DNA of 64,000 nucleotides from Scleromitrula shiraiana (GCA_028455995.1 JABELC010000004.1:2790001-2854000), one strand, 5' to 3'; shown: positions 35,340 to 48,352, counted from the stretch's first letter. The notes: a model not told the origin generated them from the sequence alone. Numbers and translations are program-made.

Positions 35340-35682
35340 GATTTGTTTTCTGGTTGGGAATTGGAGGAAAGGATTGGAATGCCGGGCAGTGATGCTGATT
35401 AGATCTGCTTGTGTTGGAATTAAAAGTTGTAATTTGATATTCCCTGAAAGATATCCCTCTAAATAAATACAATTCTATTTATATGAATAAATTTGGTAAG
35501 GATGTATAAATTGCGGATTTGATCAAGATTCCAACAAATTATTGCTAACAACAAAAAAATAATTGGTTGTCCGGCTTCGGAATGAGCCGAATGAATGAAT
35601 CAGAATGACCGACCAAACCCCGTCAATGTGAGCGTGCGATCTTATTCTTCACGTTTATACAGACATCAATGCTTTGGAGAAA
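35340..35682. other. Divergent promoter HIS3 / small membrane protein
   Basis: Short shared upstream region. Several ATG codons near 35580-35630 lie in frames that stop quickly; one (35608) is in frame with the downstream gene but meets a TGA, and any intron removing it would be implausibly short (35 nt). Confidence 0.5.
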
Positions 35683-36150
35683 TACATGATGCGTGCTCAT
35701 GGTGGATTACGAGATGAAGAGGCCAATAATGCAGCTTGGGAAGCTGGTAAAGGAGCTGTAGCTGGTGGTGCAAAGGTAATTATCTACTCATCTTTCTCTT
35801 CGTTGAATGAGTGGCTGCTTATTGATATGTACCGCATGGTAGTGGGGTGCTTTTGCAATCGCTTTAGGAGGGGTAGGGTATGCCATATCTCCTATCTATA
35901 GGGGTTTGACAATTCAATTCAAAGTGTAGGTCAGAATTCCAGTTCGTTACCAACTGGGCTCATTGAAATAAATAGATTCATCCAGATGGGCTTCATGGTA
36001 TTAGGGTCTTCTATCGAGGCGGATCGACGGATTCGACAATATGAAGCAAAAGTTAGAATGGAAAAACGAATGATGAGGGATAGAGCTGTGTGGGATCAGT
36101 ATGAGAAGGAATATGAGCCACCTGCATCCTCGCAGGAAAAATCAAAATAA
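35683..36150 (+). CDS. Small membrane protein, two hydrophobic segments (unidentified)
   Basis: A 116-aa protein if it starts at the ATG at 35683; exons are 35683-35775, 35843-35925 and 35976-36150. The frame is open a little upstream through a TTG codon and I could not place an upstream exon, so the 5' end is uncertain. Residues near 32-50 (WGAFAIALGGVGYAISPIY) and near 58-75 (FKVFIQMGFMVLGSSIEAD) are hydrophobic. They are followed by a long charged helix of Arg, Lys, Glu and Met (RIRQYEAKVRMEKRMMRD). The layout resembles small mitochondrial inner-membrane proteins such as HIG1/Rcf-type or accessory respiratory subunits; that is inference only. Confidence 0.65.
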
Positions 36151-36265
36151 TTTCTTCATAATGTATTATTGGAAGAACCTGTACATAGATTAACAACATA
36201 TACGCCAACTGTATCATATCATAAAACCCCCTAACTCCCGGCAGTATTTTCCTTGGTGTTTCCCA

Positions 36266-37441
36266 TTATTTGCTAACGAATTGTTTTGAATCCATATTCA
36301 GTTTGCAAAGTCTTGCAATGCATCCACTCAATTGCAATAGAGTCTGCACTCCCTCCAAAATCTTCATATGTGTGAATCCAATCTCCTTGATGAACTCCAA
36401 CTTCGAGTGCTCACTCAATGTACTGACTGTCTTCGTGACCCTGAACATAGTACTAATAATATCGTGACTTGAGTATCCCATATCCCACAATTCCTTCAGC
36501 GTCTCCAACGCAGCATCGACTTTCCCCTCATAACATGCCTTAATCATAGCTTGGACCTTGATGGGATGCGGTGAATCCACCACTTTGAAAACATTATCCC
36601 CATTAACGAAACCAAAACCAGCAAACGTTGACTGCAGGTTATTAATTGCTTGTCTCATATCTCCCTCCGCACTGAAAACTAACGCAGCCAATCCATCCTC
36701 ACTGTATTCCACCTTCTCCGCCTCAATGATCTGCAATAAACGCTTTACCACCTGTGCATCCGTCAACCTAGCATATCGTAAAATTGCACAACGAGATTGT
36801 AAAGGCTCGATAATCTTATTCGATTGGTTACATGCGAATGCAAATCGTGTGGTAGAACTGTATATTTCCATCGTACGTCTTAATGCTTGCTGGGCTCCAG
36901 ATGTCATACTATCTGCTTCATCGAGGATAACGAGCTTATGTCGACCGGCGGGGAGTGTGACTTTCTTTTGGGCAAATCCTTTTATACGGTTGCGTACTAC
37001 GTCGATACCTATCCATTCCTATGTCAGTATTCGTTCATCCGAATGCTTTCAAGTTGGAATTACCTCTCTCATCACTGGCATTCAACTCCAATACTGCCTC
37101 CTTGTAAGAGTCTCCTAACAACTGTCTCGCCAGACATAATACACTTGTCGTCTTTCCAATACCCGGCATCCCAGAAATAATTACATGTGGCATATTTCCA
37201 TCTTTGGCAATAATCTTTAGACGCTCTATCGTCTCCGTATTCCCAACTACATCGTCCAAAAATACCGGTCTGTATTTCTCAACCCTGTTTCCTTTTCATC
37301 AGCCTTGCCTTGCTCGAAACTTAAATCACATATAACTAACCATGGTAATTCATAATTCGTAGCACCATTGGTATTGGCCTTCAAAGCTTTCTTTGCCGCA
37401 CTCGTAGAGGACTCGCCCTTCTCAGATTTGGTGGTTGCCAT
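36266..37441 (-). CDS. RFC4: Replication factor C subunit 4 (clamp loader)
   Basis: A 354-aa AAA+ ATPase of the clamp loader that places PCNA on DNA. Exons are 37441-37341, 37284-37064 and 37008-36266. Walker A is SGMPGIGKTTS, Walker B is VILDEADSM, and the RFC-specific SRC arginine finger is in PLQSRCAILRY. The start NYELPWVEKYRPVFLDDVVG is the RFC box. Sequence NTETIERLKIIAKDGNMPH matches yeast Rfc4 (human RFC2) rather than Rfc2, Rfc3 or Rfc5. The C-terminal collar helices appear complete. It shares a short 3' spacer with the convergent small membrane protein gene. Confidence 0.94.
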
Positions 37442-38256
37442 GATGATTCTGTTTGTTAGATTTTTTGAAATTCGTTGACGCGTTGCGAGGCTGGAAGACG
37501 CGATTTTCAATTTACACGACCTCAAATTTTGGAAGCATCCACGTGACAGCGCTTGACTTACAACCGTTGATCAAATTTGTAAAATAGCTTTAATTCTCTA
37601 TATCAGATCATTATTACGTGGTTACAATGTCAGTACATGTCTATATATTCACCGCTGCAATCATATTCATAAGTATGGGGCGCTGCATTGATCTTGTTGG
37701 CCAGGATGGTTCTATTTCAATTCTACAGGAAGCAAATCAGCATTCGAACCCAAGAGGCAAGCTTACGATATGAGGACACAATTGTATCCTTTTAGCAGCA
37801 ACTGTGTGTATGCAAGTTAACAAGTCCATGATCTGGATGTTCGGCAGGAATCATTCTTCGAGATCAAGACTATCATACGTTCTGTTCGATCACTCTTTCC
37901 TCACATCTGTTTATTCTGCATTGTAGTTTCCAAAATCATTATTCTCTTCCAAGTTTTGCGCTGTTTATTTATGGTCTTGCGCTACTTCATGATAAGTGTG
38001 ATAAAGCATACTGATTTGAAGTGGGTGATCTCTGGCGTTTCGTTACATTTAGTACATATATAGGAATCGTGAGCTATAGTTCTATAGCTGTGTTGGACTG
38101 CATTGAAGAGTTAACGAAGAAGAACGATGTTATTGAATGTAATACTCTATCCCATACCACTGTCTATAACTTTGACTGAAATGTAGTAGATGCCAAATTG
38201 TGCAAACAGCACATTGAAATAACTCCCCAGATGCTATCTACCTATCCAGCTGTCTA
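37442..38256. other. Intergenic region RFC4-HET pseudogene
   Basis: RFC4 promoter followed by the 3' flank of the HET pseudogene. I find no further gene or repeat. This marks the change from housekeeping to accessory sequence. Confidence 0.5.
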
Positions 38257-39553
38257 CTATTGAATTTCTATGATTTCAAATTCCTCTTCTCCCAAGTTTA
38301 CTATTCTGTCCAAAATTGAATGCCCATCTTGCTCAACAAATACAGTTTTTCCAATATACACATAATGGTTCCCCACCCTTCGAACCAAGTGAAGATCATC
38401 ACTACCCATAAGAACGACTACAAAATCGCCCTTTAACGCTACAGGTGGAACGAGACCAAGCTCACCAGTTTTCACACTGGCAGTCCACACGACTCTCACA
38501 CCCAGACGCCTCGCTTCCATTATATAAGCGATGATTGAGAAAAACGTATCGAACTGTTTAGCTAAGCTGAGGTGAAGGATCTTCCGCATAAACTGTATAA
38601 CATCTGGGAATGGGTGCCTAAGCTTTGCCACTGTATTGACATTGACATTTTTGGCAACCAACAAACCCATAATATCGGAAATAAAATCACGAATGTGAAC
38701 AGGCAAACCCTCAGAGCTGTCCCTCTCAGAGCATTTCCAGTCATACATGGTGCTAAGCCCCAACAGCCATTCCTACTCAAGATGAATACTATCCAAGAAT
38801 TCGAGGGCGAAAACAAGGCGGGCGTCCCCAATTCTAGAAACGTGAGGAACAATTTCCAAGAGAAGAGGAGACTGTAAAATTCGAATTACGCCAAGAACCT
38901 CAGGAGATTCCCAAACTTTTACATCTATGATCTTCCCACAAAGCGCACTTGTAAGTTCAAGCAATGGATGCCGGAAACTAAACTTCCGTTCGTTGCTTGT
39001 AACCTTGAACATGGAGGAAATACGTTCCTGCAATGATATGATATCCTTGGTATCAGTAAAAATATCACATGTATCATCGAGCGTTGCAATGAAGGATGCA
39101 GGACAAAACAGACTTTGTTCGTGGATATAGATATTACTCGTCCATATGCCGAACTTACTGTAGAACATACCGTGCGGCTTGGGGGAGGGATACAGAGAGG
39201 GCACCTTAAATTCCCCACCTTTTCTAGAACAAGCGGGGAAATTTGGCACCCAAGCAGGCAGCTCAAGGCCTTCTGGAAGTTGGTTCGCATAACCTGCGAA
39301 AACAAGAAAATACAAAGATGGAGTATTCAAACAGCGTAAAGTATCGAGTTGTAAAGCGTTGAGTTGCTTGGTACAAGATTCAACATAAACCGCCGCCACA
39401 TATGTGCTAGGACTATAATCTGGATTGATATCTAGACCAGTCACCCCAAGCAAGGCATAGACGTGGTCTTCGGGGTCTGATGCCTCAAAAAATACATCTA
39501 AGAGACCTCCCAATCGTAACATAATCTCGGGTTCTTTTAAAAGGATCGGGAAG
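38257..39553 (-). pseudogene. HET-domain (heterokaryon incompatibility) gene, 3' part
   Basis: The C-terminal half of a HET-type protein, read on the minus strand from the retroelement edge to a stop at 38257. Residues next to the break carry the region that follows the HET core in fungal proteins, including the conserved DPEDHVYALLGVTG and NPDYSPSTYVAAVY. A premature TAG occurs in frame at 38773-38775, after ...LDSIHLE; the frame then runs on through EWLLGLSTMYDW to the end. HET proteins control non-self recognition between fungal strains; many are dispensable and often decayed. The ORF as computed extends to 39600 only because it runs into the retroelement's LTR. Joined to the other part (48411-49336), the gene would have about 730 codons. 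Confidence 0.85.
39549..39553. repeat. Target-site duplication GGAAG, left copy
   Basis: GGAAG immediately precedes the TG of the left LTR. The same five bases follow the right LTR at 48411-48415. Confidence 0.9.
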
Positions 39554-39713
39554 TGTTTGTATGACTCCGGGGGTATGGAACTATACAAATACGGTATCAA
39601 TTAGTATTATATTATTTGTTTAAGAAGTTTAAAAAGGGTATTGTATATTGTTAAGAATATATATTTTCTTAACGAATATATAATATAAAATCATATATTT
39701 GACTATATAGACA
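39554..39713. repeat. Left LTR (160 bp), mostly RIP-mutated on the inner side
   Basis: It begins TGTTTGTATG and ends TATAGACA. It aligns base for base with the right LTR once the inserted MITE is removed; nearly all differences I checked are C-T or G-A transitions. Its outer about 45 bp are unmutated, its inner part is AT-converted. Confidence 0.9.
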
Positions 39714-42700
39714 TTAGTAACTTTTTGAAAATTTGATATTATATATATTAAAAATTGAAATTTATAAAAACTATAAATTATTTATATAAAATAAAAATAA
39801 AATAAATTTTTTTTAATCTTTTATTATTTTAAAATTTTTATAATTTGTTTATATATAATGTAATATTTTAAAATCGAATTAGGATAAATATTATTTAAAT
39901 TGTATATTATTATTATTTTATATTATTATTGTTTTTTATATTGTATTTTTTATTATTTTGTCTTACAATAATCGTGTATAAATTAAATAAATAGAATTGA
40001 TTATTATTTAATTATTTTTTAAAAAATAAATAAAGAAAAATTAAAATCTTTTTTTATATTTAATTTATTTGTTAATTTTTATTAATATTTTATTTATATT
40101 AATAAGTTTTTTTAATATTAAATAAGATTTTATTTTTATTATTATATTTATTAAATTATTGTTATTATTGATTTATTATATTTTTATAATTTTTTTATAT
40201 TTATATAATTGATATAATATTATAATATTGATTATAAATCGTTTTTTGATTATTGTTTTGAGTTTAATTAATAATTAAAATAAAGAATATAAATTAATAT
40301 AAATAATTAATAATAAAATATAATTATCGAAAATCTTATTGATTATATTTTTGATAATAATTATTGTATTAAAACCAAGGATTATTGCATAAAATTTTAA
40401 TATTAATATGGCTTAAGTAATATATTTATATTTGATTAAAGATTAATGTATAATATCTGTATTTTTGTTTTTGTTTATTAATACGATAATATATTTAATT
40501 TAAAATGATAGATTAAGATTATTAATATATAAAACATTAATAAATATATATATATAAAGGATATTAAAACTAAATAATATAAATTAAAGTTTTTTTATAA
40601 AGTTTTTTTTTTATTATTATATGCGCTTATTAAATGTTTTTATATTTTTATTATTTAATTTAATATTTTATATAGTCTATATTAAATCAAATAAAGTTTT
40701 GGATTAGTAATAGATTACGATATATGCGCCATAAATGTATTATATAATATATTGTTTTTTTGGTGTTATATTTTTTTAGAGTTTACTATATATTTTATGT
40801 ATATTAATATTAATATTTTTGATTTGCTTTATATTTTTATATTAAAGTTTTTGATTTATTATAATTATTGAACTTTTTAATAATATTAGATTATTGTTGA
40901 ATTTAAATGAATATATTTTAATTAGTTGTTTTTGTTTTTTATATAAAAATTTAATTTTTTTTAAATAATGTTTTTTTTTATAAGTAAATTATTTATTAAT
41001 AATGATTAGGGTATTATTAGTTTATATCGTTATAATCCTAAATTTTTATTTTTATATATATAATAAATAAAGATTATATATTAATATTATTATTTTAAAT
41101 TTTATAATATAATAATTTAGATATATATTAAATTAATGATTTTTTGCTTTTGGGATTTTATATAACAATTATATTATATGAAATATAGTTTTAGGTAGAT
41201 ATTCTATTTTTAGAATTGCATATATAAAGATAAAATATATAAGTTTTAAATTTGTTTGTATATATATTTAAATAATATTGTATAAATAAATACTAAATAT
41301 ATTATTATTTTTTATTATTATTATAATAATTATAATTATTAATATTAATTAATAGATTAAATACTATATAATTAAAGATTGTATAAATATAATATATTTT
41401 TTTGTATTATTAAAACTTTATATAATAAATCTTGATTTTTTATATATATTTTTTATATTTAAATATTTGAGTTTATTAATTTATTTGTATTTAAAGATTT
41501 TTATTTTTATCGAAATCTTTCTTTGTTTTGTTATTTCGAATATATTAATTTTTATTAATCTATTTAATTTTTTTTTTTTGATTTTATATATATCCCGCTT
41601 GTTTTTTCTTTATTATATTTAGTTTGTTTGGTGGAGAGAATCAACTTTTTTGCAAAAAAGGCATCAATTAAATATATAATGTATTTACTATTTAATGATA
41701 TTGTGATATTTAATAATATTTTTTTAAAATCTTTATTTTCTATATATAATCTAGATTGTATTTTTTATTATATATTTTGTTGGATATACTAGTAAAGTTG
41801 AATTGTTATTAATAATAAAATATTAAAATTTTGATCTTTTTTTAGTTTGTTGTGTTTGTGAATTGTTGGTTTAAATAGTTTGAATATCATTATTTTTAGT
41901 ATTTTTTGAGTAATTAATTGATTATTATTATTATTTATGGATATAAATAGTATATAGTTTTTTGTATATATTGATAATAATATTGATATTAGATTAATAA
42001 ATTCTTTATAATATAAACAAATTGATATTAATTATATAATTATAATATAGCTATTTATATTGATTTTGCAATTCTTATTCTTTATTGATTTAAAAATATA
42101 AAATTTTATCTATTTTTCTTTTTTTATTCTAATAATCTTTTTATACACTAAAATTTTTAAATATATTTTTAAATTATATATTATATATATAAATAATCTA
42201 TTTTGTTTTTATAATATATTTTTTATTAATTAAATCGCTTTATATCTATAAATCTTATTACTTGTTTTTTGCAATCTTATCGCTTAATTAATAATAGTTT
42301 TTATTAATAAGTCCAACTTTTCTATATATATAAATATATTAAATACTAGAAATATTAGAATTAGTTTATTAAGGCTTATTAAATCATTAATAGCCTTCAT
42401 TATTATCTATAATATTTATTTTTTTATAAAACTAGATTATTATAATTTGTTTTATAAAATCTTAAATATTTATTATATAATTTTCTAATATTGTTTAACT
42501 TTATTAATTAATTAATAAAATTTTATAAAAATTATCTTTATTCTAATTATTATAATATTTATATACTTATTAAATTTTTTTATAATAAATTATATATCTA
42601 TATCAATAATAATATAATTTAAAGATCCTATATAAGTATCAATCTATTTGAATCGAATTGCATTCTAAATATATCTTATTAATAAATTATTTAAAAATAT

Positions 42701-44315
42701 TATTGTTTAATATTTTATTGTTTTATTAAATATATATAATACTATTTTTTTATTAATATATATAATATTAATTATGATTATATAATTAAATTAAATATCA
42801 TTATTTTCATTATTATTGATTTTGGATTTGAATTTTTTTAATAATTTATTATATATCTAATATTGATTATAGTATTTTATTAATTTATCGATTTTATTTT
42901 TGTTTATATTATTATAGTTAATTTACTTAAATATATTATATAATCTATAAATAATTAGATAATCAAAATATTTATATAAATATTGTAATTCTATTTTTAT
43001 AAAATAATAGATATTATCTAAAATTATTGATTATATAAATATATTATAGTTATATTTTTATAGTAAAAAACTATAGCTATGTTTTTATATGATAAAGAAA
43101 TATTTATCGATTTTATCATGAATAACTTGGTTTTTAATATTATTAAAAAATATATTAAATTTATTTATATTTATTAAATAAAATAAAAATAATATATTTA
43201 TATGAATAATATAAATTTTAATTTATTTAATTAGTAATTCGATTTTATATAATTCAATAAATTTTTTAATATTTTTTTTTTTAAATATAACTTTTGTGAT
43301 TCTTATTTTATTATAATTAATAATTAAATCAATTAGTTTTTATAATGCTTTAAATTACTATTTATTGATAATTAATACTATTACTACTTCTATATCAATT
43401 ATAATTCCTTAAAACTCATTAAAATTATATTTATTATTTACAAAAAATACTTTAAGATTATATATGATTTGTTTTAATACTATATTTTCATTAATCTAAT
43501 TATTATTAGATGATTTTTTATATAGTAATATATATTTAAATATTTTTTTTATAAATCCAACAATTATTTATAAATTATTAATTAAACTATTTGATATATA
43601 ATATATCTTTAATATAATTTTATTTAAATATTTTATTCTTATACAAAATACTTTATAAATCTTTTTAATATTTTTTTCCTTTGTTTTTCATTCTTTTTTA
43701 TAATATATTAAAAATTGTTTATATATATAATTATTATTATTTTTAATAACTCTTTTTTTATATTTTCTTTAAATTTTTTTTTAATTTAATTTTAAATAAT
43801 TTATAAAAAAATATCTTTTTTCTTTGTATACTTAACATTGTTTTTTATAAATTAATCTAAAACTTTTTTTACTATATCATTTTTAAATATTAAATTATAA
43901 TTCAAATCGATTTCAATAACTATTATATTCTTTTTAATTGTTATAATTATTTATTTTATTATATTTACTATAATTAAAGCTTCTACTTTGATTTTATAAA
44001 TTATTTATAAATTTTTTTTCAATATAATATATATCAATATTATTGTTTTACGATTCATTATAGATCTAAATTGTTCACTTAATTTTTTAAATAAAATTAA
44101 AAGTATTTATAATTAATTAATAATATATTTAAATATATTATCTGATTTATTAATATAATAAGATTATTTTTTTATAAAAATATAATTGACTTTTTATATT
44201 ATTTAATAAAGTCTTATATAATCGTTTTATTTTTACAAAAAATAACTTTAAATATTATTCAAATTTTTTCTTTTAATTTTTATTTATAACACTTTTCATT
44301 ATTAATTTTATTTAC

Positions 44316-44477
44316 TGTTGGGATATAGATCACAAGGTAGCACGTGACAAGCACGTGACCACAGTCGTACATATATACGACTTGACAATCTGTACCATAG
44401 ATAGATCAATAATAACAAGAACATACAACACAAACCACAGTACCATAATCGTACGACTTAACCGAAGTAAAACCACA
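44316..44477. mobile_element. Solo LTR (162 bp) of a second retrotransposon, intact
   Basis: A GC-normal island inside the AT-rich element. It starts TGTTGGGATATAGATCAC and ends AAAACCACA, flanked by TTTAC on both sides (44311-44315 and 44478-44482). It carries two CACGTGAC motifs (44341-44348, 44352-44359) and the inverted repeat GTCGTA...TACGAC. The TGTTGGGATATAGATC start is copia-like in style. Nothing inside is RIP-mutated, so it inserted or escaped after the host element was mutated. Confidence 0.85.
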
Positions 44478-44879
44478 TTTACTTATTCATTATATTATAA
44501 TAATATAATTTTTTTTAATATCATACTTTGAATTTTATAACTAGACTTTTTATTTTTTATAAAAATATAATAAAATTTGACATATAATACTCAAGCACTT
44601 TATTTTTGAATATAATTGAAAATATTATTATTACAAATTCGTTCGAAACGTTTATACATTATAAAGTTAACTTATATATAATCAATTTGTAATTAAAATC
44701 ATTATCTTTATTGTTGAATTTTATTATATTATTATATATCTTATTTAAGTTGATCTAATATTAGACTTTTGATATATAATATTGATAGCTCTTTTTTTAA
44801 TAATATTCTTGATTTTTATATTTGTTTTTATATATATATGCTTTTTTATTTTTTTACTCTTTTTTCTAGTTTTATTCGC

Positions 44880-45235
44880 GTTGAAAATCACAATTATTTT
44901 GATTATAATCACAGTTATTTTAATTATAATCACAACTATTTTGATTATAATCATTCTAATCATTCTAGAATATATAATAATCTTAACTAGATTGATTTCG
45001 ATCAAATTGATTTCGATCATATTAACTTTAACCAAGTTGAAATATACAATTATTTTGATTATAATAATTTTTGTTATAATCATTTATATTATGATGATTT
45101 TGATTAAATTGATTTTAACTAAATTGATTTTAATTAAAATAGCTTTAACCAAATTGAAATATATAATTATTTTAATTATGATGATTTTTATTATAATTAT
45201 TTTTATCTTAATGATTTTGATTATTATATAATATA
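44880..45235. repeat. Degenerate tandem repeat within the RIP-degraded element
   Basis: Short units of the type TTTTGATTATAATCACA repeat at 44885-44955. A longer unit beginning AACCAAGTTGAAATATACAA (45030) recurs 117 bp later (45147) with transitions only in its first 30 bases. These may be remnants of a low-complexity coding part of the retroelement. Confidence 0.6.
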
Positions 45236-47189
45236 TAATTATTAAATAAAGTTATATATTAGATAATATAGTGTATAAAGTTATATATTATTATTATTGA
45301 AATAGTTTTAAATAAATATTTAAAATCGACTTCTATTATAAGCTAGATATTTTTTAGTAATTTATTAAAATACCTTAATAAATTAGCCGTTATTTGTATA
45401 ATTAGAGTATTTTATTTAATTTGTTTTTTTTTTAATTTGTTTTTTTGTATTTTTTTTTTTATTTTTTTTTTGTTTTAGATTTTTTATTATTATCTTTATA
45501 TTATTAGATCTGAGTTTTATTGATCGATCTCTATAGATCTTTTTTAAGTAAACTTTAATCTATTTAAAGCATGATTTTATATATATTATGCTTTATATTA
45601 TATAAATTATTAATATAGATATATTGATATAAACATTACTCTCTTATAATGCTTTTCTTATTATTACTAAATATCTTTTATTTAATATTTAAAGCATTTT
45701 TGTATTTATATTTTTAAATGTTTTTTTAAAATCTATTTATAAATCTATATCAGTAAGGATCTTTAAATTGCTAGTTATATATTTATTGAGTTTATATTTT
45801 AAATAATAATTCATTATATATAAATCTTTTATATTATATTTTTTATATTTATTAATAAAATTTAAATCACTTAAAAATGATTTATTAAATAGATCTTTAT
45901 AATATTTTTTGTTTTATTTAGATTTAAAGTTTTAAATATATTTAAAATTATATATATCATTATCTTTTAGTTATTGCTTTTTTTTAAGATTAAACATAAA
46001 CTCTCCAAAAATATTATTTACTATATTTTTGAATAAAAAAACCTTTATCTATATTTAAAATATTAAGATTTATATTTATCTAAATATCTTTTACTAATAT
46101 TATTCTTATAATAAATTTATATATATTAAATTTTTATTAAAATTTTTTGATAATGTTTTTAATACTAATTAAAATTTTTTAGTTTGATTAAATATTTATT
46201 TTAATTATTAAATTATTAATAACAATCCTAAATTTTGAATATTTATATCTATTAAATTATTTTCTTTTCATAATTGTTTAAAGTTTATACTTATATTTAT
46301 GCTTTTCAATCTCTTTTCTTCCTCTATATCGCTTTTACCTATTATACTATCCATAATATTATAATATAAAATAAAAAGATATTTTCAATAATATTTTATG
46401 TCTATTTATTAAACAATATAATAATTATTATTAAATTCATTTTTACCTAATTTTTTTACTATTATTAAATAAATATTTGATATCAAATCAAAAATTTGAT
46501 TTAATAAAACTTTAAATCAAATATAATTACTTAATTTATAAAGTAAATTTAATATCAAATCAAAACTTATTTTAATAAAGTTTTTTTTAAATCAAATATA
46601 ATCACTCTAATTTATAAAATAAATATATAATAAACAAATTTACTATAAAATAAAAAAAAAATAAAGCAATTATAAAAAAATATAAAAATATAAAAAAAAG
46701 TTTATTAAAGATTTTATAAAGATTTCTAAATAAAAGTTTTTATATAGATAATCTCATTATTGCCTTTATAATTATAATAAAATAATCATTATCACCAACA
46801 TTTTTATTTATTAAAATGTTTTTTTAAATAATATAATAAATATCCAAATAATATAATATAATTTATATTCTTATTATTATTTTATCTATAATAAACATTT
46901 AAATTTTATAATTTTAAAATCAATTTAAAAACTATTTAATCTATAATAAATATTCAAATTTTATAATATATAAACTAAAATTAAAAATTATTATTTTTAC
47001 AATAAACATTTAAATATTATAAAATTCAACTCTTTTTTTTATCAAAAAATTAAATAATTTATAAAACTTCTCATTATCAAAAATTATAGAAAGTTTCTTA
47101 TCAATAATAAACAAAAACATTTAGAATTTATCAAAATTAATATTATATACAAAATAGAAGTCTTAATTTATAATATACATACTAATTAA

Positions 47190-47291
47190 TATTTATATAA
47201 CTTTAAAAATATAGAACTATATAAATACAATATCAATCAATATTATATTATTTATTCAAAGAGTTCAAAAAAAGTGTTATACGCCGTTGAG
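47190..47291. repeat. Right LTR, first part (102 bp)
   Basis: The first about 60 bp (TATTTATATAACTTTAAAAA...) is the RIP-mutated version of the left LTR start. From about 47260 on the sequence is less mutated than the left copy. It is interrupted by the MITE at 47292 and resumes at 48353. Confidence 0.88.
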
Positions 47292-48344
47292 TTATCTCAT
47301 CCTCAGACCCTTGGAGTTGAACTGAATAATAACTTAGAATGTTATAATATGGGAAAATTACTAATGTTTTAGTACGAAAATGGCCTATTTTTTAACCGAA
47401 GCAAGTTCAACGCTGCAAGGGTCTGAGGCATTTTGGGCGTTTTTTTGGTGAAAACCGATTTTGTTTGGTGAAAGCATTTCAACTTTATACTTTTATTTTT
47501 TAATTATAATTTATTTAAAAAAGAATTATATCATTTAAAAGCTTTTATTTATTAGTTTCTATGTAATCGATGCTAGATATTTAAATTATATAGTTGATTT
47601 AAAATTTTATTTTTAAAAATTTTATACAAACAAGGTTTATTTTAAACTTTAACTTATTTAATTCTTTCATTTTCAATATTTATATATTAATGATGATTTT
47701 AAACTCAATCGAATTGTTATCTTGAATTAAATATTTTATAGATTTACAAATTACATCAATGGCGTTGCTGTTGTATTGAAAAATAGTTAAAATGGTTGGA
47801 TTTGAGGTTGAGGTTTAAAGTAAAATGCCTTAAATTTAAGGCATTTCTTCAAATTATTATTAATACTTATTTCTTTTAAAATCAACAACTACAATTCTTT
47901 TAAATAAATCTAACAATATGTTAAAAATCTTTTAATCGATCTGATCTCTATTATATAAAAAAATCCTTTAAAAAGAGTTGTAGTTATTGATTTTTAAAAA
48001 AATAGATATTAATAGTAAATTGAGGATGTTTATATTTAAAAATGTATATTTTTTTTTTAAGTATATAATTATATTTCAACGTCTTAAATTATAATAATAT
48101 AATATATATAATCATAATCAAAGAATCTATTTCTATTTATATAATCGATCTCAATAAATCATAATTATTGATTAATTAATTATTACATTTTAAAAAATCG
48201 TCGATACATCGATTTGTTTATATTTATACCAAAACAACGACTAAATACTCTCAGACCCTTCGGTGCACCTCAAGTAAAAAATGAATATTATTGGTCAAAA
48301 ATTTTATGTGGGGCAAAATATCGAAGGGTCTGAGGATGAGATAA
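47292..48344. mobile_element. 1053-bp hAT-like non-autonomous element (MITE) with hairpin ends
   Basis: Perfect 21-bp terminal inverted repeats begin TTATCTCATCCTCAGACCCT (47292-47312 and 48324-48344). An 8-bp duplication CCGTTGAG flanks it (47284-47291 and 48345-48352). An 8-bp duplication is typical of hAT transposons. Each end is itself a fold-back: the core AAGGGTCTGAG recurs inverted at 47417-47428, and TCTCAGACCCTT recurs at 48249-48260. There is no transposase ORF; the middle is AT-rich and includes a palindrome (TGCCTTAAATTTAAGGCA, about 47825-47842). Confidence 0.88.
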
Positions 48345-48352
48345 CCGTTGAG

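Noticed and set aside
39573..39600. Start of the HET 3' ORF at 39600
   Set aside because: Bases 39554-39600 belong to the left LTR, as shown by alignment with the right LTR, so those residues are not part of the HET protein.
44316..44477. The GC-normal island as a surviving gene fragment or regulatory island of the host retroelement
   Set aside because: The TG...CA ends and exact TTTAC duplication on both sides fit an independent solo LTR better.
44745..45231. ORFs of 73-149 codons on both strands inside the AT-rich block
   Set aside because: They are Ile/Asn/Lys/Tyr strings produced by AT-rich tandem repeats in a RIP-mutated element; no codon bias or domain supports coding.
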